5,410 nucleotides of DNA, from positions 1 to 5,410 of the forward strand of contig DAOWNO010000165.1 in assembly GCA_030642525.1 (NCBI GenBank), in the 5' to 3' direction. Position 1 is the first letter of the stretch. The number at the start of each line of letters is the position of its first letter. The notes beneath the pieces are model-generated. The model worked only from the letters and a program-made list of their open reading frames with translations. It did no database searches and was not told where the DNA came from. The DNA is from Candidatus Aegiribacteria sp. (lineage in GTDB: Bacteria; Fermentibacterota; Fermentibacteria; Fermentibacterales; JCC-6). Shown one piece after another: positions 1 to 5,150 of this stretch. A program made the position numbers and the translations under genes.

Positions 1-43
1 GGGCACATCGCAGTGAAGTGCTGGTTTAATTTACAGGCAAGGG

Positions 44-1216
44 TTATTCTGGAAAAGTAACTCCTGAAAGAATGTCCATTGCCGGTTCCAGCTCTTCGTC
101 CGAAAGGCAGCCAAAACTGATCCTCAAATGTCCTTCTCCAGCCGGTCCGAATGCCGAGCCCGGTATGGTGCCTATACCATACTCATCCAGAATGTACATG
201 GCGGCTTCCTGTGAAGTCATACTGCTTTTATATGAGGCAAGCGTGAAGAATGCTCCACCCGCTTTCCCCCATGAAAAGGAGCTATTGCCGCTCAATGCAG
301 TCCTGCAGAGTTCAAGCCTCCGTTTTACACCTTCAGACATCTTCGATATCCAGTTCACTTCCAGAAGTGCTGTTTCAAGCAGGAATTGCGAAGGTGAAGG
401 TGGACATATCACCACGGAATCCTGGACCTTGAGCGCCTGCTTCAGTAAGTCTGCCGAACCGAATAAATATCCGATTCTCCATCCCGGCATGCCGAGACTC
501 TTCGAAAAACTGCCGATAGTCATCACATGTCGCGGACGTTCTTTCTGCCATGGATGCCATTTATCGCCGGTGAACACAAACCGTTCATAAGTTTCATCCA
601 GGATCAGGAACGTACCTGAATTCTCAGTCATTTCCACTATCTTCTTCATATTGCTGTCAGAGATAACTTTCCCGGTGGGATTACCTGGATTAACGAGGAC
701 GAGAGCGGAAACCTCCGGGAGAACTCTATCCAGTTCATCCAGAGGTATTTTCCAATCATCGTCTTCCTCGATCATTTGAATTGAACAAAGATCAAGATTG
801 CTGAATCTGATGGCGAATACATGATCGAAATAATACGGTTCCAGAACAGCAACAGTATCTCCCGCTGATGTTGCGGTTAAGAGAGCACTTAGAAACGCCT
901 GGCTTGCTCCGCAGGTAAGATGCAGTTCGCCTGCTGAATCCAGATCGATTGATCTTCGCTTTCTGAAATCCTCGGTTACCGCAAACCTTGCCGATGGATA
1001 ACCAGGATCCGGGCTGTATCTGTGAAGAGACGGATCACTCAACTTGTCAGCTAGCTTTTCAAGAGACGGAACAGGAGGTGAGTACCATGGCACTGCCTGA
1101 GCCATACTGTAGATTTTCGCTCCCTCTGATCGCAGATACGCTATCCTGCGCATTATTGCGGATATGGGCGGCATTCTGATTGAAGTCATTCTATCCGATG
1201 GCGGAAATCGGTTCAT
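44..1216 (-). CDS. Class I/II PLP-dependent aminotransferase (AspC-like fold type I)
   Basis: This 390-residue protein has the full set of fold-type I aminotransferase motifs. A cofactor-phosphate loop (TCGASQA) lies at about 101-107 and the ring-stacking aromatic is in EPYYFDH (127-132). NPGNPTG is at 176-182, with N179 in the position that binds the cofactor. DETY is at 207-210, with D207 expected to pair with the pyridine nitrogen and Y210 with O3'. SFSKSLGMPGWRIG contains the Schiff-base lysine K239 and R247, and LRISFG contains R365, which normally binds the substrate alpha-carboxylate. The length is typical for the family, so the gene looks intact and active. It should transfer an amino group between an amino acid and a 2-oxo acid in the cytoplasm; the substrate cannot be read from sequence. 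The first ATG is preferred because the purine-rich stretch just upstream (AAAGAGAG) is a weak ribosome site, while Met10 has none. It is divergent from the glycosyltransferase operon and no partner gene is visible. Confidence 0.93.
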   Translation of the reverse strand: MNRFPPSDRMTSIRMPPISAIMRRIAYLRSEGAKIYSMAQAVPWYSPPVPSLEKLADKLSDPSLHRYSPDPGYPSARFAVTEDFRKRRSIDLDSAGELHLTCGASQAFLSALLTATSAGDTVAVLEPYYFDHVFAIRFSNLDLCSIQMIEEDDDWKIPLDELDRVLPEVSALVLVNPGNPTGKVISDSNMKKIVEMTENSGTFLILDETYERFVFTGDKWHPWQKERPRHVMTIGSFSKSLGMPGWRIGYLFGSADLLKQALKVQDSVVICPPSPSQFLLETALLEVNWISKMSEGVKRRLELCRTALSGNSSFSWGKAGGAFFTLASYKSSMTSQEAAMYILDEYGIGTIPGSAFGPAGEGHLRISFGCLSDEELEPAMDILSGVTFPE

Positions 1217-1232
1217 CTATCTCTCTTTTCTT

Positions 1233-1241
1233 TGGTATATT
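1233..1241 (+). promoter_or_regulatory. Extended -10 promoter candidate for the glycosyltransferase operon
   Basis: The plus strand reads TGGTATATT, a TGn followed by a hexamer matching TATAAT at five of six bases. The -35 region (about 1212-1218) is poor. A start near 1248 would give a leader of about 55 nt to the TTG at 1303. Together with the minus-strand element at 1260-1268 it forms a 7-bp inverted repeat (TGGTATA / TATACCA) separated by 22 bp, so the two promoters face each other and would overlap in start region. Confidence 0.45.
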
Positions 1242-1259
1242 GCTGCATTGACAGATACG

Positions 1260-1268
1260 ATTATACCA
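1260..1268 (-). promoter_or_regulatory. Extended -10 promoter for the aminotransferase gene
   Basis: Read on the minus strand, these bases are TGGTATAAT: a perfect TATAAT hexamer preceded by the TGn of an extended -10 element. The expected transcription start is near 1253, giving a leader of about 37 nt before the ATG at 1216. The best -35 position is only a run of T (about 1283-1288), which is acceptable because extended -10 promoters depend less on the -35. The motif is seen directly; promoter activity is inferred. Confidence 0.55.
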
Positions 1269-1290
1269 TGTCAACCATGAAGAAAAAACA

Positions 1291-1297
1291 GGGGAGG
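1291..1297 (+). promoter_or_regulatory. Shine-Dalgarno site that sets the TTG start of the glycosyltransferase
   Basis: GGGGAGG sits five bases before the TTG at 1303-1305. There is no ATG or GTG start in this frame between the site and the GT-B first strand, which begins immediately after the TTG, so this strong site supports TTG as the real start. Confidence 0.75.
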
Positions 1298-1302
1298 ATT
1301 TC

Positions 1303-2403
1303 TTGAGAGTTCTGGTAACTGTTAACTGTCATGGAGTTGATGCTTCTGCTGCCGGAGGCATTGCTCTGGCCAGAATGATGAATGAACTCGACCATACAGT
1401 ACTCCTTCAAACCGAACCGGGCGGCCCTGTCTCCATTGAAGCTGCAAGACAGAGAATAGAAGTTGCCGGGCTGTGTCTGCGTAAATCCGCGATAGTCACA
1501 GGTTTGATTCCCATGAAAAAACTTGTAAAGGGGTTTGATCCTGACGTTATCTGTACAACAAGAGCTGACGGTCAGACTGCGTGTGCCCTCGCAGTCAGCG
1601 ATATTCCTATGGTCCGAATAAGATGTGACATCAGAAAGCCCCGTACAGGGAGATTCTGGAGAATCATTGACAACAGAACTGATCTGGTGGTTTTTCCATC
1701 CCGATTCATGGTTGAAAGAGGGTATGCAGGAGAAAGGAAGGGAGAAATTGAAGTTATTTTCCATCCTGTTGATACAGAACTGTTTTCTCCTGTGAAGCAT
1801 ATGGAAACGCTCCCCCGCCTGCTAATCTCAATAGGAAGATTAAGTCCTATGAAAGGCCATAGAACACTGATCCGCTCACTTACAATGCTTCCTGATAACG
1901 TACATGCTACTATTATTGGGTCTCCATCTCAGCAGTCTCAGGAAGAATTGCTTGCTTTTGCAGGGGATCTGGGTGTTGAGAACAGGCTGAGCCTGCCGGG
2001 CAGGATAGATAATATCATGGAAATCCTCTCAAGGGGCGGCATAGGTGTTGTGACCAGCCTTGGAAGTGAAGTAGTATCAAGAGCTGTAATGGAAATAATG
2101 AGCACTGGCCTGCCGGTGCTTGCAGCAGCGACAAATGGTCTTCTGGACCTGGTTAATGATGGTGAAACGGGACTTTTTCATTCTCCGGGTAATTACAGAC
2201 AGCTTGCCGCACAGGCTGGTTTCCTGTTTGATAATCCAGCCATGGCATTGAGGATGGGCAGAAAAGCCAGGAATAAATGCGTGTCCGGATTCAGTTATCC
2301 GGTTATTGGAAAAAAATGGGAAGAAGTTCTCCAGACACTTTCCGGGAAGGAACATCTTTCCGGTTTGCGGATACCTAATAAAAAAGGAGCGAGCAAATTA
2401 TGA
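1303..2403 (+). CDS. GT-B glycosyltransferase, family 4 (GT4)-like
   Basis: The 366-residue protein has the two-Rossmann architecture of GT4 retaining glycosyltransferases. The N-terminal acceptor domain starts directly with a beta strand (RVLVTVN) and has the usual glycine pair G18-G19. The linker contains the common PVDTELFSP (155-163). In the C-terminal nucleotide-sugar domain, GRLSPMKGH (178-186) supplies the basic pair R179/K184 that contacts the donor diphosphate. GSEVVSRAVME contains the EX7E signature with E256 and E264, followed by STGLPVLAA and NDGETGLF (285-292). It should move a sugar from a nucleotide-activated donor to an unknown acceptor, most likely an envelope glycan or lipid on the cytoplasmic face of the membrane. 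The start is TTG, fixed by a strong ribosome site. It is the first gene of an apparent operon, and its stop codon overlaps the next gene's ATG. A lysine-rich tail (residues about 350-366) follows the fold. Donor and acceptor are not identifiable. Confidence 0.93.
   Translation: MRVLVTVNCHGVDASAAGGIALARMMNELDHTVLLQTEPGGPVSIEAARQRIEVAGLCLRKSAIVTGLIPMKKLVKGFDPDVICTTRADGQTACALAVSDIPMVRIRCDIRKPRTGRFWRIIDNRTDLVVFPSRFMVERGYAGERKGEIEVIFHPVDTELFSPVKHMETLPRLLISIGRLSPMKGHRTLIRSLTMLPDNVHATIIGSPSQQSQEELLAFAGDLGVENRLSLPGRIDNIMEILSRGGIGVVTSLGSEVVSRAVMEIMSTGLPVLAAATNGLLDLVNDGETGLFHSPGNYRQLAAQAGFLFDNPAMALRMGRKARNKCVSGFSYPVIGKKWEEVLQTLSGKEHLSGLRIPNKKGASKL
2384..2389 (+). promoter_or_regulatory. Shine-Dalgarno site of the DUF3108 gene
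   Basis: AAGGAG lies inside the last codons of the glycosyltransferase, 10 bases before the ATG at 2400. With the ATGA stop/start overlap (2400-2403) it suggests translational coupling of the two genes. Confidence 0.6.
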
Positions 2404-3227
2404 CAGCAATATTCCTTATTTTAAGTCTTTTTCTTTCTGATTCTGATTCAACCGAAGTTATCTTCATCGATGAATATTTACCCAGGTATGTGGAAAATAG
2501 AGCTTTCGGTCCGGGAGAAAGGCTTGAATTCAGTGTTGAATACGGCATTCTTAAAGCTGGAACTGCGATTCTCGCTGTAACAGGACCCGAGCAGTACGGT
2601 GGATTACTGGCTTATAGAATATCCGCGACAGCTCAATCAAACCCTGCGTTCGGTGCTTTCTTCGAAGTTAATGATTTAAATGAGGCTTTGCTTGATATTG
2701 TTCAATTCCATACGCTAAGATTTTTCAAGAATCTTCATGAAGGGAATTTTAAATATCAGGAAGAAGTTCTGTTCGATCAGGATGCTGGAATGGTCTACTA
2801 TCCTGACGAAACAGACTCCACACTTATGGCTATGGAAATCCCGGCCCATGCGCTTGATGTTCTGAGCTGCCTGTACTTCGCGCGGACTCTTCCTCTCGAA
2901 GTCGGACACTCCTACCATATAGACAGCCATATTGATAACGACAATTACCCTCTGAAAGTAGTCGTGTATGAGCGTGATCATATCAGGGTTCCGGCTGGTG
3001 AGTTCGACTGCATCATGGTTCAGCCTGAACTCAGATCGCAGGGGATATTTGACCAGCAGGGGGAAATCTGGATATGGCTCACTGATGATGATCGTCATTT
3101 GCCTGTTCTCATGCGAAGCGCTATTGTTATTGGAGAAATCGTATGTGTGCTTGAGGAATACACCACTGGAACTCCAATTGAGGTGGATAACCCTGGTTTT
3201 CCCGTATATTCCCCGGAGATTGAGTAA
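2400..3227 (+). CDS. Exported DUF3108 (PF11306-like) protein
   Basis: The 275-residue product resembles the DUF3108 family, whose function is unknown. Characteristic segments are GERLEFSVEYGILKAGTA (39-56), the aromatic/basic stretch with FFKNLHEG (108-115), ALDVLSCLYFAR (151-162), VPAGEFDCIMVQP (197-209), the tryptophan-containing IWIWLTDDD with LPVLMRS (223-240), and IGEIVCVLEEY (244-254). This order and the predicted alternating strands fit an all-beta, LolA-like fold in the periplasm. The N-terminus (MTAIFLILSLFL) is a short hydrophobic segment without basic residues, so it is a minimal signal peptide or anchor. No lipobox is present. The ATG overlaps the stop codon of the glycosyltransferase, and the next gene starts five bases after its stop, so it is the middle gene of a three-gene transcription unit. 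A role in handling an envelope glycolipid or lipoprotein is inference from this pairing only. Confidence 0.85.
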   Translation: MTAIFLILSLFLSDSDSTEVIFIDEYLPRYVENRAFGPGERLEFSVEYGILKAGTAILAVTGPEQYGGLLAYRISATAQSNPAFGAFFEVNDLNEALLDIVQFHTLRFFKNLHEGNFKYQEEVLFDQDAGMVYYPDETDSTLMAMEIPAHALDVLSCLYFARTLPLEVGHSYHIDSHIDNDNYPLKVVVYERDHIRVPAGEFDCIMVQPELRSQGIFDQQGEIWIWLTDDDRHLPVLMRSAIVIGEIVCVLEEYTTGTPIEVDNPGFPVYSPEIE

Positions 3228-3232
3228 CCTCT

Positions 3233-4135
3233 TTGAGCGAGTTGATAAAACTTGTTGATAACACAGTCAGGATTCTTCGAAGAGACGGAATACGATTGGA
3301 AAACCGGAGGGACCTGGTCAATGGAATCCAGATCAGGTTTACCGATGGTGCTGACAGCTGCAGATTCAACTTCTATTATTCAAAGAATAAAGGATTCACA
3401 GTAATTCAGGCCGGTGGTGACGCAGTTCTCATTAAGAAAATTGAAGAGTTGCTGTTAACTGACGAGACACAGTTGCCGGATGAAACATGGATCGGTACCG
3501 ATGAGGCCGGAAAAGGTGATTATATGGGGCCTCTGACAGTAGCGGCGGTGTATGCTGATGCCAAGTTCGCATCCGGGTTACAGAATATTGGTGTTACTGA
3601 TTCCAAAAAACTCACTGATGAAGTAATAAGGGAATACGCCGGAGAAATACGGAGTATCGCACCGGAATATTCAATTGTGATCTCAGTAAATCCAGCCGAA
3701 TACAACAGAAGGTTCGTTCAACTGAAAATGTCCGGAAAGAACAGTCTTGATCTTCTGGCTGAATGTCATGCGGAAGCGATATCCCGACTGTTGAAGAATG
3801 TTCGGATGCCACGAAGAATCATTATTGATAAGTTCTGTCCTGAAAAGAGAATCAGATATCTGCTTCCTGCCGGCGATTACGAACTGGACCTTCGCGTAAG
3901 GGGGGAATCCGATGCGGCAGTAGCAGCTGCATCAATACTCGCGAGAGATGCGTATCTCGATGGTCTGAAAGTCATTACAGATCGTTATGGAATTAAAACC
4001 ATGCCTGGTTCCGGAAAAAAAACCGATTCGGTCTGCAGAGAATTCGTAAATAAGTACGGATCAGATGTTCTGGACAGCATAGCGAAAGTGCATTTCAAAA
4101 ATACGCTGAAGATCAACTCACTATTTCCTGATTGA
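3233..4135 (+). CDS. rnhC: Ribonuclease HIII
   Basis: This is a 300-residue type 2 RNase H, a usual length for RNase HIII, which cuts the RNA strand of RNA/DNA hybrids with divalent metal in the cytoplasm. Residues 1-75 form a divergent TBP-like substrate-binding domain (GIQIRFTDG..., GFTVIQAGGD), which separates RNase HIII from RNase HII. The catalytic domain starts at WIGTDEAGKGDYMGPL (86-101). D90 and E91 are metal ligands, and lysine in GKG replaces the GRG typical of RNase HII. VTDSKKLTDE (121-130) follows; IIIDKF holds the third acidic residue, D199. RGESDAAVAAASILARDAY (223-241) carries E225/D227, one of which is probably the fourth acidic ligand. The start is TTG at 3233, five bases after the DUF3108 stop. 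The nearest GGAG (3215-3218) is 14 bases upstream, so a start a few codons later (TTG at 3242) is possible. A run of eight A at 4015-4022 does not break the frame. Confidence 0.95.
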   Translation: MSELIKLVDNTVRILRRDGIRLENRRDLVNGIQIRFTDGADSCRFNFYYSKNKGFTVIQAGGDAVLIKKIEELLLTDETQLPDETWIGTDEAGKGDYMGPLTVAAVYADAKFASGLQNIGVTDSKKLTDEVIREYAGEIRSIAPEYSIVISVNPAEYNRRFVQLKMSGKNSLDLLAECHAEAISRLLKNVRMPRRIIIDKFCPEKRIRYLLPAGDYELDLRVRGESDAAVAAASILARDAYLDGLKVITDRYGIKTMPGSGKKTDSVCREFVNKYGSDVLDSIAKVHFKNTLKINSLFPD

Positions 4136-4143
4136 GCAAGCCC

Positions 4144-4155
4144 AAGACCCCGCTT
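4144..4155 (+). repeat. Left arm of an imperfect inverted repeat flanking the propeller gene
   Basis: AAGACCCCGCTT lies just after the RNase HIII stop. Its reverse complement, with two extra G, recurs at 5089-5102 on the other side of the propeller gene. Both arms are intergenic. The match is seen; any function is unknown and chance is possible. Confidence 0.35.
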
Positions 4156-4172
4156 TCAAGAAATATCTGCAT

Positions 4173-4201
4173 TTGAAAATGTAATCAGAACCACTGGTAA
4201 T
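4173..4201 (+). promoter_or_regulatory. Possible sigma70-type promoter for the beta-propeller gene
   Basis: TTGAAA (4173-4178, five of six consensus bases) is followed after 17 bases by GGTAAT (4196-4201, four of six). An alternative -10, TATTAT (4218-4223, five of six), lies further downstream but has only a weak -35 (TGGTAA) 17 bases upstream. The 140-bp gap after the RNase HIII gene makes an independent promoter likely, but which element is used cannot be settled by eye. Confidence 0.3.
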
Positions 4202-4260
4202 TATCAAGTAGAAGTTGTATTATTAATTGTTGTGTTGTGATGGCGCAACGATGCAAGCTT

Positions 4261-4266
4261 AAGGAG
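4261..4266 (+). promoter_or_regulatory. Shine-Dalgarno site that sets the start of the beta-propeller gene
   Basis: AAGGAG, continued as AAGGAGAAGG, lies nine bases before the ATG at 4276. It excludes the longer reading that begins at 4237, which would put charged residues ahead of an otherwise regular signal peptide. Confidence 0.75.
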
Positions 4267-4275
4267 AAGGCTGTG

Positions 4276-5022
4276 ATGAGAAATGTTTATATTGGTATTC
4301 TTGTTCTTTCGGTTCTGGCTGCTGCAGGTGATGTCAACGTTCTATCAAGTTTCAGCAGTCCGGATCAGTACACAAACGGGCTGGCCTGGGACGGAACGAA
4401 CCTCTGGCTTCTAGGCGGATCTTACGATGGTTTCTATGAGATCACAACCGGTGGAGTAGTATTGAGCCAGTTCAAGCCCAGTGAACCGGGTGGCGATAAC
4501 GCAAACGGTGCAACTTTCGATGGAACGAATTTATGGGGAATGTTCCTTCCGGGTACTTCATCCCCCGGAGAAGTGTATGAATATACGACTTCCGGAGCCT
4601 ATGTTTCTACTTTTACCTGTCCGGGAACATACAACATCGGGCTGACCTGGGATGGAAGCAATTTGTGGATGTCATGTCGCGGTAATCAGACGATCTACGA
4701 GATAAGCACAGATGGTTCAGTTCAGAGTTCTTTTTCAGTTCCGTATTCAGGACTTGGAGATATGGCGTATGATGGAACCAATCTGTTCTTCACCACCGGA
4801 AACAACAGAACTATTGTTGAAGTAACAACTACCGGTACTATTATTGATATTTTTGATCTGAGTGGAATATCAGGCAGTTTCCATGCGTCGGCTCTTATGT
4901 TTGATGGGAACAACTTCTGGGTGGGAGACAATTTTTCTGATATCATTTATGAGGTGGAATTGAATACTGTAGCTTTGAATCAATCCACATTCGGGCATAT
5001 CAAAACCCTTTTCCTGGAGTAG
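4276..5022 (+). CDS. Secreted beta-propeller protein with five WDGTNLW-type repeats
   Basis: The 248-residue protein begins with a clear signal peptide: MRN, a hydrophobic core (residues 4-14), then AAAG with likely cleavage around 17-18. The rest consists of five imperfect repeats of 40-44 residues. Each has a [WFY]DG[TSN]N[LF][WF] motif (at about 38, 81, 125, 165 and 209) followed some 12-20 residues later by a YEI/YEY/VEV-T-x-G strand motif. This is the pattern of secreted NHL/Vgb-like propellers. The last repeat lacks the closing GxVxSxF strand, while the N-terminus before repeat 1 (NVLSSF) supplies one, which fits velcro closure of a five-blade ring. Two cysteines (about 115 and 134) could form a disulfide. 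The C-terminal tail (STFGHIKTLFLE) lies outside the repeats. No catalytic site is recognised, so a binding role is likely but not shown. It appears to be a single-gene unit. Confidence 0.85.
   Translation: MRNVYIGILVLSVLAAAGDVNVLSSFSSPDQYTNGLAWDGTNLWLLGGSYDGFYEITTGGVVLSQFKPSEPGGDNANGATFDGTNLWGMFLPGTSSPGEVYEYTTSGAYVSTFTCPGTYNIGLTWDGSNLWMSCRGNQTIYEISTDGSVQSSFSVPYSGLGDMAYDGTNLFFTTGNNRTIVEVTTTGTIIDIFDLSGISGSFHASALMFDGNNFWVGDNFSDIIYEVELNTVALNQSTFGHIKTLFLE
4387..4920 (+). repeat. Five in-gene repeats, about 120-132 bp apart
   Basis: The codons for the WDGTNLW-type motif recur at 4387, 4516, 4648, 4768 and 4900, at intervals of 129, 132, 120 and 132 bp. The DNA copies differ at many third positions, so they are old, protein-level repeats and not recent tandem duplications. 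Confidence 0.8.
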
Positions 5023-5044
5023 ATCGGCGAGCCCGGTTTTCTTC

Positions 5045-5073
5045 TTGACATTAACTTGAACGTGTCTTATTTG
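5045..5073 (+). promoter_or_regulatory. Possible promoter of the acidic lipoprotein gene
   Basis: A perfect -35 hexamer TTGACA (5045-5050) is followed after 17 bases by TATTTG (5068-5073), which matches only the first three bases of TATAAT. A second weak -10, TATGAA, is at 5085-5090. The 128-bp gap after the propeller gene supports a promoter here. Confidence 0.35.
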
Positions 5074-5088
5074 TTATCCTTGTGTATG

Positions 5089-5102
5089 AAGCGGGGGGTC
5101 TT
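5089..5102 (-). repeat. Right arm of an imperfect inverted repeat flanking the propeller gene
   Basis: AAGCGGGGGGTCTT is the reverse complement of the element at 4144-4155 apart from two additional G. It sits in the leader of the lipoprotein gene, about 50 bases before its start codon. Confidence 0.35.
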
Positions 5103-5139
5103 CAACAGAAAAACTCTGAAAAATCAATTTGAAAACTGA

Positions 5140-5145
5140 AAGGAG
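5140..5145 (+). promoter_or_regulatory. Shine-Dalgarno site of the lipoprotein gene
   Basis: AAGGAG ends five bases before the ATG at 5151. This good site and the signal peptide that follows establish the start of a gene that runs off the window and therefore has no stop here. Confidence 0.75.
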
Positions 5146-5150
5146 CTATC

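Noticed and set aside
1..43. Terminator downstream of the aminotransferase
   Set aside because: A GCAC/GTGC pairing exists but has a four-base stem, a long loop and no T run in the right orientation.
72..590. Open frame of 172 codons on the plus strand
   Set aside because: It lies wholly antisense to the aminotransferase, has no ribosome site or recognisable motif, and the aminotransferase frame holds all catalytic residues.
1248..1276. Plus-strand promoter using TTGACA at 1248-1253 as the -35
   Set aside because: No TATAAT-like hexamer lies 16-18 bases downstream; the nearby TATACC is only eight bases away.
1261..1800. Open frame of 179 codons on the minus strand
   Set aside because: It is antisense to the N-terminal half of the glycosyltransferase, which has family motifs throughout; the translated product shows no domain pattern.
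2715..3098. Open frame of 127 codons on the minus strand
   Set aside because: It is antisense to the DUF3108 gene and has no support beyond being open.
4237..4275. Longer start for the propeller gene
   Set aside because: It adds 13 charged residues ahead of the signal peptide, and the ribosome site at 4261-4266 points to the ATG at 4276.
5024..5044. Terminator after the propeller gene
   Set aside because: The only hairpin visible has a three-base-pair stem (CGG/CCG) before a T-rich stretch, too weak to call.
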